DNA from: Crocinitomicaceae bacterium
GTDB lineage: Bacteria > Bacteroidota > Bacteroidia > Flavobacteriales_D > Crocinitomicaceae
Reading direction: 5' to 3'
NCBI GenBank assembly: GCA_002709305.1
Contig: PAQM01000027.1
Location: forward strand, 62,001 to 126,000
Length of the DNA: 64,000 nt
Below are positions 1 through 10,927 of this stretch, piece after piece. Each line of letters begins with the position of its first letter. Position 1 is the stretch's first letter. Below the pieces are notes generated by a model. It ran no database searches. It saw only the letters and a list, made by a program, of their open reading frames with translations, and was not told where the DNA came from. The position numbers and the translations under genes are program-made.

Positions 1-3000
1 TAGTATAAAAATTCAATTCTCTAAACAAAGCAAACCATTTTGATTTCTTCAAAATTTTCATCTTTTTCAATGGTGTAATTGGTTTGACATCAAATGAATA
101 ATTGTAGTTCAAGCCTCCTCCCCAGGTTTTTGTCCTATCATAATTTGTATTAAAATTTCTATGAAAATCTTCAGAATAGGCATAATTTGCAGACCAATTA
201 GATAGCCTCCAAAAATGTGGTTTTGCCCCAGCTTTTATTTCTTTACGAACATTTGTAAAATTATAAGATTTACGTTCAGTAAAATCTTGTCCCAACTTAG
301 CCCTCTCTTTCCGAGTTCCCTTATCATACTCTTCTAGTTTAATGTCTGGGTTAAATGGGTCAAACTCAGGGTTAATGATTCCTAACGAATAGCCATAGAA
401 AAATGGTAGTGATACTTTTGCTTGCTTTCCAAAAAATTGTCCTAACTGAACATTAGCATTAAAATCAAATCCTATTTGTTCATTTCTCTGACGATCTTGA
501 ACACGACTTTCTACTGAACCCCAATTAATACCTGAATAACTTCCTGACATGTTAACATTTGCAAAATCAGCAAATTGAACCTGCATTTGAGCAACTGCAG
601 CAGAACCTCCCTCACTTACGAAGTCTGTTAATCTTAATTCATTAACCCATACAATTGCACATTTAGCATCTCCATCATCATCCCAATTATCAATATTGTG
701 TGAGTCCTTATCTGGATTACGAATACCTACCATTATCATTTTTAATGCTTGTAAATTCGGACTCCCTTTTACTTTTATTATTCGTTCAGAATTAGCTGGA
801 TCTACCTTGGAGTATTCTACGACATAAGATGCTAAAGAAGAACCAGAATTAATCAAATCATTACGCTCTTTTTTTAAGTTTAATAAGTCTTGAAAAATAA
901 TTTCCATAAAATTATCTTCTGGCCATATATCAGTATCAATATTTGCCCCCCAAGGCGTAATCTTTAATGGGAATTCATATTCATAATAGTTTTCAGTATA
1001 ATCCGTACCTAAACGAAAAAACAAAGTAACATCATCATTATTTAAAGGTTTTAAAGGGTCTAATTCTTCTGCATGAACAAACATTTTCAATTTTTTATAT
1101 GCTCTAACATCAAACTGTACATTTCGATAAGCCGCCCTTGAATCTCCATCTTGAAGGTCACAAACCTCTAAACTTAAAGATTGTTCATTTAATAGCCTTT
1201 GAAAAGTTTGAGATGGATCAACTTCTTGAGTAATCCCTGGAGGTACTTTATATTCAATTGGAACACGTTTATCATTTTCTTGAATGTTTACTGCTCCAAC
1301 ATTAAACATAGTCAAATTAGGGTCTACAACGACACCTTCGCCAGGTTCCGCTAAATCATCAAAATATCGACGCCATTCACCTCTAATAAACTCCAAACGA
1401 GCAAATCGTAACACAACCTCTTCATCAAATCCTTTCAAGAACATTCTCATAAAACGTATAGATCTAAAGTCATTTATACCATTTACTTTTCTCTCAAAAT
1501 CACGAATTGGTATTTTTAACTGATACCATTTTTCAATATCCCCATTACCTTTATCATATGTTTGAATGTCTGTAATAAAATTTTGCCCCACTTTCATCTG
1601 GCTAGGTCGAAGACTTACCTTATACTGAAAATAACTTTCTGTTTCTGATAAATTATTATCTTGATTTACATCTTCAACGTCTGGAGAATTCGTTCCTAAC
1701 GTTGGATAACCATCAACATTAGCTGAACTAGACATTTCAGTGGTAGGTGAGTTACCTTCCATTCCATTAAACTTCTTATATCTCTCTAGAATATTTAATT
1801 GCTGTGAATCATAGTCATCATCTCTATAATAATTGTAATCATCATTTGAAGGGTCTGAGATAAGACTAGATTTAACCGATGGATCCAATACACTATTATT
1901 CTGAACCCAATTTACATAATCTGAAAAATGTATTTGTTCGTCTAAATTGTTCCAGCCATCTAAGCCAATATCTTGATTAACTCGTGTGCTAGGATCATTG
2001 TCAAATGCATTAACAACAACCTGTTGAGTTGAAACTCTAGCCCAAATAGTTGTATCTAAATTATCTTCAATTGAAGTTCCTTCTGCAGGAAGTCCATTTT
2101 CAAAGCTTTTACGTGAGTCTGGTAAAATATCTTCACTTATGTTTCCTAAATTAAAATACAAATCTCCTCCATTATGTGTTGAATTTGGATCCACATTTTC
2201 AGCATCAGTATTAAAAGGGTCCATAACCCACAATTGAATATACTCTACATTCGTTTGTTCAAAATCTGTTGTCGTTAATGCTCTCATAATACCCCCCCAA
2301 CGATCTTCTGGATTTATAAAAGTCCCATCGGAATTAAAAGTATTAGTCGTATCATAATTATACATTCCTCTTTCCTTTGGGTAATAAGCAACTTCTAACA
2401 TTTGAACATTTTGAATCGAACCATATTGAGGATCCCAATTTGGCCAAATATCCTTCTGATTCACTGCTCTCATCCTACTATCAGATAGTTGCGCTGGATC
2501 ATCAATAATATGCTGAGGTGTAAGATTATTGCTTTGATAAAACAAGGGGTCAATCGTATACCAAGATGTTTTAGACCTCTTATAACCCTCAGACAAATCA
2601 TTGTTTTCTGACTCAGGAAATAAATCAATTTGACCTTGAGGGACAGAAGCTAAATGCCAAGAAGCAATAGATTTCAAGTCAATTGTACTTTGAGCGCCCT
2701 CAAAGTCATCAATATAAGAAGTCCCATCTTTATTAATTGCCTTAGGTTGACCTGGTATTAAATGCGCAAATTCTCCCGTAAAAGAAACTGTTGATTTTTC
2801 TTTTGTAGAAATAATAGGTAAATAATCAACAAGCTTTGTTAAAAAAGGAACCTCTGTATTGTACTGTAAATCTATACCTATAATATTATTTTTAAATGGT
2901 TCACTTCCAATATCAACTTTTTGTGTTACCGGTCTCTCCATCATTCTCATCCAAGTTGCACCAAAATTCAATTTATCGCTAAATCGATGTGCAACACGTG

Positions 3001-5176
3001 CCCCAAATAAAGATTTAGATTGAAATCCAAAAACAGAATTACTCTCAATGGAAATTTTAATAGGTGTATTTGATTCTAAAATACCCGAGTTTAATATTTT
3101 AACACGTCCCAAATTATAATCAACAGTATAATCGACTCCCTCAGTCAATCTAAGACCTCCTGCAGTTACAGTAACAGCTCCCTCTGGCACATTTAAAGCA
3201 TTCAATGGAATGTCAGATGTAATAGAAGATTCATATTCTCCCTTAAAACTAAATCTATTTTTACTTGGTATTTGCTGTGCTGCTGTTTTTGTTGAATCAT
3301 ATAACTCGGTATATGCCACTCTATCAATTATTACGTCAGAAACGCCAGCTTCACTTAACTTATCTGCTAAAGTTTGACCAAATGGTTCTACAGTACTAAA
3401 ATAAACCCGACCATTTCTAGTATTAATAGTTCCCCCATTTTCTGCTCTATTACCATTAAATTGAATCGGTACAAAATCAAAAACACCATCAGAAAAAGGT
3501 TGGTTGTTTTGATTAATTCTATCCATCTCTAATAGAGTTACTAATTGCTTATCATCAATACCTACTATGTTTGTCCCTAAATTTTCTGAAGGAAAGAAAG
3601 GAACCATTAAAGAGGTTGCTGGATTATTGTATAATAAATCTAACCTAAATCCAACTTGACCCACTTGGTATGCTCCAATTGAATAAACATTCTTCATCAT
3701 CAAATCCCATAATTTGTTCTTTGGGTTCGTAATTGTTGGTTTAAGTAACTTCAGTATCAGTGCATCTTGACCATCAATCCCATCAGTAGAAAACTCCCCT
3801 ACTTGGTATGTTTCACCTCTATATGTATACTCATATGCAACAGCTAAAACCTGATCATTATTCAAAGGAAGGTTCAAAGAAATAAAACCTAACTGTGCGT
3901 TATAGGTAAATTCCTGTTCAGTTAACTTTCTTGCATTCTCTACTTTCTCATAATTAACAGCTTGTTCAAATGGACCTGGTTGAGATGCTTGACTACTTAA
4001 TGAAGCAACTGAATTAACAAATGTTCTAATATTAGGTTCATCAACTGAAGCCCACTGATAAATGCCATTAGCATTATTCGATGGAAGTTCTGTTACAGAA
4101 TAAGAGCCTGGGTTACCTTCACAATTAGATTCTTTTGCTTCCCCTAAATCAGTAAACCCAATGATATTTCTTGTATTATCAGTTTTGTTTGTTGTATTGG
4201 TTAACCAAACTTCAATTCGATTGATGTTTATAGTTGAATTTACTATTGGGACTGTTGACATGCCTTCATCATAATGATCTTTATAATAAAGATTTAAAAA
4301 ATAATGTCTATTTGCTTCATAATTATCAGCTGTCAATTCAAATTCTTGGACTTGTGCTTTGCCTGCTACATTTATCTCCTCACGTCTACCTTTTGAAGAT
4401 GCCGCAATCAGATCAACCGTGGTTTTCCCAAACTTTAATTGAGTACTAGCACCAAATAACGTTTGAGACCCTTGAATTAAAGAAGTCGGCAAATCCATTG
4501 CAACATTTCCTAGAGCAATCTTTTGGATAATCTGGTCTTCATTACCAGTGTATTCAAGAGTTGAAACGTTATCAAATTCAAATGCTGCCTGAGTGTTGTA
4601 ACTAACTCCTAATTTTAATTTTGTTCCAATTTGCCCAACCAAATTCAAATTAATCTGTTGATTAAAATCAAATCGAGTAACCTTTCTTTGCCTTACAGGG
4701 ATTAATGGGTTGTCATATCTAGACGAATTGACACCAAAAGACAATTCTACACTACCTTGAGGACGAATTGTAATTTGATCAGAACCAAAAAAATTTTCAA
4801 ATATTTTACTGCCTATTTTAATTGGGAATTCCAATGGCTGGTTCTCTGCTGTCTGTTCCTCAATTTTTTCTTTCCAATTATCTTGTAATGCTTTTTTTCT
4901 TTCAAATTCAATATATTCATCAAGAGTCATCATAGAAGGGTTTCTAAAATTTAAATTCCCTATGGTCTCCTGAAAAACATATGTCCCTGTTGAAGGGTCA
5001 TAAACAATAGATGGCTGAACTGAACTGGGATCCCCTAAATCAAAACTATGAATAGTAGTTTGAGTAGGATCATAATTATTAAAAATAGGATAAATTAATG
5101 TATCCTGTCCAAAACTTAGTGAGACAAAGAATAATAAAAAAATAAAAGTTATATGTAACTTTTTAATTATAAACAA
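1..5176 (-). CDS. sprA: SprA, type IX secretion system outer-membrane translocon / gliding motility cell-surface protein; 3' end lies outside the window
   Basis: Not in the ORF track, probably because it runs off the window edge. Reverse-strand translation is open in one frame where I read it (near 1-200 and about 2750-5176). Peptides such as GNLNFRNPSMMTLDEYIEFERKKALQDNWK, GSVELSFGVNSSRYDNPLIPVRQRK and KLGVSYNTQAAFEFDN are SprA-like. Signal-like start (TTG)FIIKKLHITFIFLLFFVSLSFGQDTL. Directly downstream of ruvA, as in other Flavobacteriia. Confidence 0.93.
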   Translation of the reverse strand, partial: MFIIKKLHITFIFLLFFVSLSFGQDTLIYPIFNNYDPTQTTIHSFDLGDPSSVQPSIVYDPSTGTYVFQETIGNLNFRNPSMMTLDEYIEFERKKALQDNWKEKIEEQTAENQPLEFPIKIGSKIFENFFGSDQITIRPQGSVELSFGVNSSRYDNPLIPVRQRKVTRFDFNQQINLNLVGQIGTKLKLGVSYNTQAAFEFDNVSTLEYTGNEDQIIQKIALGNVAMDLPTSLIQGSQTLFGASTQLKFGKTTVDLIAASSKGRREEINVAGKAQVQEFELTADNYEANRHYFLNLYYKDHYDEGMSTVPIVNSTININRIEVWLTNTTNKTDNTRNIIGFTDLGEAKESNCEGNPGSYSVTELPSNNANGIYQWASVDEPNIRTFVNSVASLSSQASQPGPFEQAVNYEKVENARKLTEQEFTYNAQLGFISLNLPLNNDQVLAVAYEYTYRGETYQVGEFSTDGIDGQDALILKLLKPTITNPKNKLWDLMMKNVYSIGAYQVGQVGFRLDLLYNNPATSLMVPFFPSENLGTNIVGIDDKQLVTLLEMDRINQNNQPFSDGVFDFVPIQFNGNRAENGGTINTRNGRVYFSTVEPFGQTLADKLSEAGVSDVIIDRVAYTELYDSTKTAAQQIPSKNRFSFKGEYESSITSDIPLNALNVPEGAVTVTAGGLRLTEGVDYTVDYNLGRVKILNSGILESNTPIKISIESNSVFGFQSKSLFGARVAHRFSDKLNFGATWMRMMERPVTQKVDIGSEPFKNNIIGIDLQYNTEVPFLTKLVDYLPIISTKEKSTVSFTGEFAHLIPGQPKAINKDGTSYIDDFEGAQSTIDLKSIASWHLASVPQGQIDLFPESENNDLSEGYKRSKTSWYTIDPLFYQSNNLTPQHIIDDPAQLSDSRMRAVNQKDIWPNWDPQYGSIQNVQMLEVAYYPKERGMYNYDTTNTFNSDGTFINPEDRWGGIMRALTTTDFEQTNVEYIQLWVMDPFNTDAENVDPNSTHNGGDLYFNLGNISEDILPDSRKSFENGLPAEGTSIEDNLDTTIWARVSTQQVVVNAFDNDPSTRVNQDIGLDGWNNLDEQIHFSDYVNWVQNNSVLDPSVKSSLISDPSNDDYNYYRDDDYDSQQLNILERYKKFNGMEGNSPTTEMSSSANVDGYPTLGTNSPDVEDVNQDNNLSETESYFQYKVSLRPSQMKVGQNFITDIQTYDKGNGDIEKWYQLKIPIRDFERKVNGINDFRSIRFMRMFLKGFDEEVVLRFARLEFIRGEWRRYFDDLAEPGEGVVVDPNLTMFNVGAVNIQENDKRVPIEYKVPPGITQEVDPSQTFQRLLNEQSLSLEVCDLQDGDSRAAYRNVQFDVRAYKKLKMFVHAEELDPLKPLNNDDVTLFFRLGTDYTENYYEYEFPLKITPWGANIDTDIWPEDNFMEIIFQDLLNLKKERNDLINSGSSLASYVVEYSKVDPANSERIIKVKGSPNLQALKMIMVGIRNPDKDSHNIDNWDDDGDAKCAIVWVNELRLTDFVSEGGSAAVAQMQVQFADFANVNMSGSYSGINWGSVESRVQDRQRNEQIGFDFNANVQLGQFFGKQAKVSLPFFYGYSLGIINPEFDPFNPDIKLEEYDKGTRKERAKLGQDFTERKSYNFTNVRKEIKAGAKPHFWRLSNWSANYAYSEDFHRNFNTNYDRTKTWGGGLNYNYSFDVKPITPLKKMKILKKSKWFALFRELNFYT

Positions 5177-5177
5177 A

Positions 5178-5753
5178 CTATAGTATTTTCAACGCTTTCT
5201 TAATCAACTGTTCAACTGAATCTTCTCCTGACCCAATCTTATTAATTGCTTTATCCGCAGATTTTTTATCAAAACCTAAAGAAACCAATGCATTTAACGC
5301 ATCAAATTGATTAGTATTGTTTGAATTGAAAATATTTTCATTTGAAAATGCCATTTTTGTCATTTTATCCTTTAAGTCTACAATAACACGTTGAGCTGTT
5401 TTCCCTCCTATACCTTTTATCCCTTGAATTGTAATAACATCTTCTGATTGAATAGCTAAAGCTATTTCTTCTGGCAATAACGATGACAGCATAAGCATTG
5501 CCGTGTTTGGACCAATGCCGGAAACTGAGACTAAATGATTAAACATTTCTCGCTCTACAATATCAGCAAAACCAAATAAAATTTGAGCATCTTCACGAAC
5601 AACTAATTTCGTGTATATACGAATATTCTCTTCGGAGCCTAAAGAAGTAAAAGTATTTAATGAGATTTTTACTTCATAACCTACTCCACCACAATCAATA
5701 ACTAAATCTGTTGGGTTCTTTTCTATTAATCTTCCTTTAAGTTGTCCTATCAT
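5178..5753 (-). CDS. ruvA: Holliday junction branch migration protein RuvA
   Basis: MIGQLKGRLIEKNPTDLVIDCGGVGYEVKIS...SGIGPNTAMLMLS...IKGIGGKTAQRVIVDLKDK: canonical RuvA OB and HhH motifs. Confidence 0.98.
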   Translation of the reverse strand: MIGQLKGRLIEKNPTDLVIDCGGVGYEVKISLNTFTSLGSEENIRIYTKLVVREDAQILFGFADIVEREMFNHLVSVSGIGPNTAMLMLSSLLPEEIALAIQSEDVITIQGIKGIGGKTAQRVIVDLKDKMTKMAFSNENIFNSNNTNQFDALNALVSLGFDKKSADKAINKIGSGEDSVEQLIKKALKIL

Positions 5754-5755
5754 TT

Positions 5756-8023
5756 TTATTTGTTTTGAGCATCTACAACTGCAACTTTAACCATATTAAT
5801 TATTTCACGAACAGAAGACCCCATCTGTAAAACATGAATAGATTTTTTCAAGCCGACAAGCACTGGTCCAACAGCATCTCCTTCAATCATTTCTTGTAAA
5901 AGTTTATATGCTATATTTCCCGAAGATAAATTTGGGAATATTAATGTGTTTACCTTCTTATTAGCCAAAGTAGAAAAAGAAAATTGTTCATTCATTAACG
6001 TATTATTTAATGCAAAGTTCGCTTGAACTTCTCCGTCAATAATTAAATTTGGATCTTTTGATTTAATAATAGTAACTGCTTCAGACATTTTTTTTGCATC
6101 ATCACCAATGGCTGAACCGAAATTAGAATAACTTAATAAAGCTACTCTTGGTGTAATTTTAAAACTACGAATTGTTTTTGCAACATTTGATGTTATCTCT
6201 GCAATATCTTTTGCAGTAGGATTTAGATTTATTGTTGTGTCGGCAAGAAATAATGGGCCACGTTTAGTATTTAAGATATACATACCCGCTACTTTTGTAA
6301 TTCCTTTTTGAAGTCCAACCGTATGAAGCGCTGGTCTAAGAATATCTCGATAATTACGAGTAATCCCTGATATCATTGCATCAGCGTCTCCTGTTTCAAC
6401 CATCATTACTCCAAAATGATTCCGTTCTCGCATTACTTGAATTGCTTCATACTCTGTAACACCTTTTCTCATCCTTTTTTTAAAAAACTCTAATCCAAAT
6501 TTCACACGACGTGATTTTTCTTCTTCTGATTTTGGATCAATTATTTCAATCTCTGAAAATTCAATACTATACTCTTCAATTAAGGACTCTATTTTTTTTC
6601 GGTTTCCTAATAAAATTGGAATTGCTACTCCCTCTTCAAAAGATGTTTGAGCTGCCTTTAAAATTTTAACATTATCTGCTTCAGCAAATACTAAACGCTT
6701 AGGAAAACGTTGGGCTTTTTCTGTAATATTTCGAATTAACTTATTATCTAGCCCCAATCGGTTTTTCAACTCCATTTCGTATGCCTCCCAATCTTTAATT
6801 GGATCTAAAGCAACTCCTGAATCAATAGCAGCCTTAGCAACAGCTGGTGCAACATAATAAATCAACCTTTGGTCTAGTGGTTTTGGAATAATTTGCTCTC
6901 TACCAAAAGAAATATTCTTCTCTCCATATGCCTCAACTACTTCTTCGGGTATTGATTCCTTCGCTAAAGCTGCAATTGCCTTTACTGCGGCCAACTTCAT
7001 CTCTTCATTGATCGTTTTGGCTCTTACATCTAAAGCTCCTCTAAAAATAAAAGGGAAACCTAACACGTTATTAACTTGATTAGGGTGATCTGATCTTCCT
7101 GTAGCCATTATAATATCTGTTCGAACTGAAGTTGCGTCTTTATATGAAATCTCTGGGTCAGGATTAGCTAAAGCAAAAACAATAGGATCTTTTGCCATTT
7201 TTTTTATCATCTCTTTGTCAACAAGTCCACCCTTAGAAAGACCAAGAAAAACATCTGCTTTTTTAAATGCATCAACAAATTTTATATCCTTAGTGTGATT
7301 TTGAGAGAATATTTGCTTTTGAGCATCTAGGTCTTTTCGGCCTCTATGTATTAGGCCTTTCGAGTCAAACATATAAATGTTATGAATTTTTGCCCCGAGA
7401 GAACAATATAACTTAGCACAAGAAAGTGCTGATGCACCCGCTCCAGAAATAACAATTTTAATTTTCTCTATTTTTTTTCTCGCTAATTCTAATGCATTTA
7501 ACAATGCTGCAGATGAAATTATAGCTGTACCATGTTGATCATCATGCATAATAGGTATATCCAGTTCCGCTTTTAACCTTTCTTCTATTTCAAAGGCCTC
7601 TGGTGCCTTAATGTCTTCTAAATTAATCCCTCCAAAAGTAGGTGCTATAGACTTTACGGTTTGAATAAAGGTTTCAGGGTCAGATGCATCTACCTCAATA
7701 TCAAAAACATCAATATCAGCAAAAATTTTAAAAAGAAGTCCTTTCCCTTCCATAACTGGCTTCGATGCTGTAGGACCTATATTGCCAAGACCAAGAACAG
7801 CAGTACCATTTGATATTACAGCAACAAGATTCCCTTTACTTGTATACTTATATACATTATCTGTATTTTTACTAATCTCTATACAGGGTTCTGCAACACC
7901 TGGAGAATAGGCTAAAGACAAATCTCTCTGAGAAGTATATGGCTTAGTTGGTATGACTTCTATCTTACCAGGCTTACCTGAAGAATGATAATCAAGTGCA
8001 TCTTTTTTTCTCATTTTTGACAT
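5756..8023 (-). CDS. maeB: NADP-dependent malic enzyme with C-terminal phosphate acetyltransferase-like domain
   Basis: 755 aa; malic enzyme N-term ([25 protein letters not shown]) fused to a PTA-like domain ([31 protein letters not shown]). Confidence 0.96.
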   Translation of the reverse strand: MSKMRKKDALDYHSSGKPGKIEVIPTKPYTSQRDLSLAYSPGVAEPCIEISKNTDNVYKYTSKGNLVAVISNGTAVLGLGNIGPTASKPVMEGKGLLFKIFADIDVFDIEVDASDPETFIQTVKSIAPTFGGINLEDIKAPEAFEIEERLKAELDIPIMHDDQHGTAIISSAALLNALELARKKIEKIKIVISGAGASALSCAKLYCSLGAKIHNIYMFDSKGLIHRGRKDLDAQKQIFSQNHTKDIKFVDAFKKADVFLGLSKGGLVDKEMIKKMAKDPIVFALANPDPEISYKDATSVRTDIIMATGRSDHPNQVNNVLGFPFIFRGALDVRAKTINEEMKLAAVKAIAALAKESIPEEVVEAYGEKNISFGREQIIPKPLDQRLIYYVAPAVAKAAIDSGVALDPIKDWEAYEMELKNRLGLDNKLIRNITEKAQRFPKRLVFAEADNVKILKAAQTSFEEGVAIPILLGNRKKIESLIEEYSIEFSEIEIIDPKSEEEKSRRVKFGLEFFKKRMRKGVTEYEAIQVMRERNHFGVMMVETGDADAMISGITRNYRDILRPALHTVGLQKGITKVAGMYILNTKRGPLFLADTTINLNPTAKDIAEITSNVAKTIRSFKITPRVALLSYSNFGSAIGDDAKKMSEAVTIIKSKDPNLIIDGEVQANFALNNTLMNEQFSFSTLANKKVNTLIFPNLSSGNIAYKLLQEMIEGDAVGPVLVGLKKSIHVLQMGSSVREIINMVKVAVVDAQNK

Positions 8024-8131
8024 ATTAGATTTTTGGGGCCAATAAAAATAGTAAAACCATTTGTAACAGCTTAAAAAAAGGTTAATAAGATAGTGTTTGC
8101 GTTAGAAGATGTTAGCACTAGAAAATTCTTC

Positions 8132-8884
8132 TTACTTTGTTTTTTTTAAAATCTCTTTTACATAATTTTCTATTGCTCCAGTCATAGATGGTGCGTTAGG
8201 CTGTGGCGCATGTAAGTCTAGTCTTAATTTATTTTTAACAATAGCATTCGCAGTTGTCGGTCCAAAGGCTGCAATAATTGTTTTATTTTGTTTAAAATTA
8301 GGGAAGTTTTTTAACAAAGACTCTATACCTCCAGGACTGTAAAAAACAAGCATATCATAATAAACATTCTCTAAATCTGACAAATCAGAAGCGACCGTTT
8401 TATATATAACAGCCTTTGTGAAACTAAAATCATTCGCTTCTAAAGTTGACGGAATAGTATCCCTTAAGATATCTGTACAAGGTAATAAAAATTGATTATT
8501 TCTATGCTTCTTTAAAACATCTACTAGATCTACTATTGTTTGCTTACCAAAAAAAATCTTTCTTTTTCTATAAGCAACATATTTTTGTAAATAGTAAGCA
8601 ACAGCTTCAGATATACAAAAATATTTCATAGCATCTGGCACTTGAAATCTCATTTCTTGAGAAATTCTAAAATAATGGTCTACAGCGGTCTTTGAAGTCA
8701 AAATAACTGCAGTATGATTCTTTAGATCAATCTTCTGTTTCCTAAACTCTTGTGCTTTTATTCCTTCAACTTGAATAAAAGACCTAAAATCAATTTGAAG
8801 ATTATATTTTTTTGCCAAATCAAAATACGGAGATTTTTTACCCTCTGGTTTTGGTTGCGATACCAATATAGTTTTAAGTGCCAA
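8132..8884 (-). CDS. hemD: Uroporphyrinogen-III synthase
   Basis: TILVSQPKPEGKKSPYFDLAKKYNLQIDFRSFIQVEG...AVILTSKTAVDHYF...LVFYSPGGIESLLKNFP...AAFGPTTANAI: HemD pattern. Confidence 0.88.
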   Translation of the reverse strand: MALKTILVSQPKPEGKKSPYFDLAKKYNLQIDFRSFIQVEGIKAQEFRKQKIDLKNHTAVILTSKTAVDHYFRISQEMRFQVPDAMKYFCISEAVAYYLQKYVAYRKRKIFFGKQTIVDLVDVLKKHRNNQFLLPCTDILRDTIPSTLEANDFSFTKAVIYKTVASDLSDLENVYYDMLVFYSPGGIESLLKNFPNFKQNKTIIAAFGPTTANAIVKNKLRLDLHAPQPNAPSMTGAIENYVKEILKKTK

Positions 8885-8916
8885 TTTGTTTCGATTTTAA
8901 TTTAAACCTCTTATTC

Positions 8917-9609
8917 TCAGACGAAATAACCAGATATAAAATAATATCCAATAACGTATGGTAGAATTTCGAGGGTGCAAAAATACAAAATTATGTAATA
9001 AAATGAAACCCCCTGAGTATATACTATCACAAAACTTTTAAATAACCTGTATGTATTCTCTATAAAAAATGATATTAAAATTAATTTTAATAAAAACTCT
9101 TCGGGAAAAGAAATAAGGACAAAAAATAAAGTGAAAACAAAGTAAAAAAGGCCTAGAAACTGAGCTCCGACAACTTTCATTACAACTAATTCTAACAAAA
9201 AAAAATTTTCTCCAGAAAGAATACTAACAAGATACATAAACCCTATTGGAAGAAAAAATAAAATAAAAGGAATTAATATTAAATAATATATCCCATTTTG
9301 ATTACTCAAAGTATCAAAAAAAATTAATAATATAGTTATTGAAGAAACAATATAGTTAAATACTAAAAAGATTGAATCCCCTTTTTTCACTGGGTAAACA
9401 TCTCTAATGTGTAGTCTCAATCCCTTAATCTTTATAAATGATTTCAACATAAGAAAATAAACATCTGTTTTAACTAACCTAGCGATAGATAAGAATAAAA
9501 AAGATAGAAATAAACCAACCACTATAATTATATTTATAGGGGCCTCACGATAAATCAATTCACCAGGGGTTTTACTTATAAAAAATAATGCTATTTGAAA
9601 AAAACACAT
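8917..9609 (-). CDS. DUF4271 family membrane protein
   Basis: Polytopic hydrophobic protein directly upstream of hemD in the same orientation, a recurrent Bacteroidota arrangement. Confidence 0.7.
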   Translation of the reverse strand: MCFFQIALFFISKTPGELIYREAPINIIIVVGLFLSFLFLSIARLVKTDVYFLMLKSFIKIKGLRLHIRDVYPVKKGDSIFLVFNYIVSSITILLIFFDTLSNQNGIYYLILIPFILFFLPIGFMYLVSILSGENFFLLELVVMKVVGAQFLGLFYFVFTLFFVLISFPEEFLLKLILISFFIENTYRLFKSFVIVYTQGVSFYYIILYFCTLEILPYVIGYYFISGYFV

Positions 9610-9717
9610 TGATTCACACTTCTTATTTCGAATATAAGAAAGATATTATGGTAAATCTAAAACAGACAAAAAATATCACTAAATTTGTTCTTATTACACA
9701 TTATTATAACAACAAAT

Positions 9718-10902
9718 ATGAAAACCGATTTATACATACATCCTGATTATTATAATATGGATAGTATGCTTTCTGAAGAACATAAGTTAATTAGAGAAGC
9801 AACAAGATCTTGGGTAAAAAAAGAAGTCGTTCCAATTATTGATGAAAACTACGAAAATGCTACATTCCCAAATCATATAATCCCTGGATTAGGAGAAGTT
9901 GGTGCTTTTGGGCCCTATATCCCTGAAAAATATGGTGGCCCAGGATTAGATCAAATTTCTTATGGTTTAATAATGCAAGAACTTGAAAGATGTGATTCTG
10001 GATTAAGATCTACTGCCTCAGTTCAGAGCTCTTTAGTTATGTATCCCATATATAGTTGGGGTAGTGAAGAACAAAAGGAAAAATACTTACCAAAATTAGC
10101 TACTGGTGAAATGATTGGCTGTTTTGGCTTAACAGAACCTGATTTCGGATCGAATCCTGGTGGTATGTTGTCTAATTATAAAGATTCAGGAGATCATGTT
10201 GTTCTTAATGGTTCTAAAATGTGGATATCTAATGCTCCATTTGCAGATATCGCTGTAGTTTGGGCTAAAAATGAAGATGGAAGAATTCATGGATTAATTG
10301 TTGAGAGAGGAATGGAAGGATTCTCAACACCTGAGATGCATGGGAAACTTTCACTTAGAGCTTCTGCAACAGGAGAATTAATCTTTGACAATGTAAAAGT
10401 ACCAAAAACAAATATCCTTCCGGGTAAATCTGGATTAGGAGCTCCGTTGAAATGTTTAGATTCTGCTCGCTATGGTATTGCATGGGGTACGCTTGGAGCA
10501 GCTATGGATTGTTACGATCAGGCTCTAAGATATTCTAAAGAGAGAACACAGTTTGGGACCCCAATTGCTAGCTTTCAATTAATTCAGAAGAAATTAGCTG
10601 AAATGATAACAGAAATAACTAAAGCACAATTACTAACACTTAGACTAGGTCAATTAAGAAATGAAGGTAAAGCAACATCTGCTCAAATTTCTATGGCTAA
10701 ACGTAACAACTGTGAAATAGCATTAAACATTGCTCGAGAAGCTCGCCAGATTCATGGCGCAATGGGCATTACTGATGAATATTCTATAATGCGTCATATG
10801 GCAAACCTTGAATCTGTTATCACATATGAAGGCACACACGATATTCATCTATTAATAACAGGAATGGATGTGACTGGTATTCCTGCTTTTAAAAAAGAAT
10901 AA
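9718..10902 (+). CDS. Acyl-CoA dehydrogenase family protein (glutaryl-CoA dehydrogenase-like)
   Basis: GEVGAFGPYIPEKYGGPGLDQISYGLIMQELERCDSGLRSTASVQSSLVMYPI...GCFGLTEPDFGSNPGGM...RQIHGAMGITDEYSIMRHMANLESVITYEGTHDIH. The ORF starts at a TTG at 9685; ATG at 9718 (MKTDLYIHPDYY) is preferred. Confidence 0.92.
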   Translation: MKTDLYIHPDYYNMDSMLSEEHKLIREATRSWVKKEVVPIIDENYENATFPNHIIPGLGEVGAFGPYIPEKYGGPGLDQISYGLIMQELERCDSGLRSTASVQSSLVMYPIYSWGSEEQKEKYLPKLATGEMIGCFGLTEPDFGSNPGGMLSNYKDSGDHVVLNGSKMWISNAPFADIAVVWAKNEDGRIHGLIVERGMEGFSTPEMHGKLSLRASATGELIFDNVKVPKTNILPGKSGLGAPLKCLDSARYGIAWGTLGAAMDCYDQALRYSKERTQFGTPIASFQLIQKKLAEMITEITKAQLLTLRLGQLRNEGKATSAQISMAKRNNCEIALNIAREARQIHGAMGITDEYSIMRHMANLESVITYEGTHDIHLLITGMDVTGIPAFKKE

Positions 10903-10927
10903 ACAGAATAATATAAATTCTATTTAA

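Noticed and set aside
1284-4449. Short plus-strand ORFs (1284-1523, 4234-4449) reported while the region seems otherwise empty
   Set aside because: They are opposite sprA, which is missing from the track because it is open at the window edge; the reverse-strand reading explains the region.
1-5176. Possibility that the sprA region is a pseudogene or frameshifted
   Set aside because: The frame is consistent at the start, in the long stretch I read, and at the window edge (near 1-200), with no stop seen in the parts checked. Full translation should still be confirmed by software.
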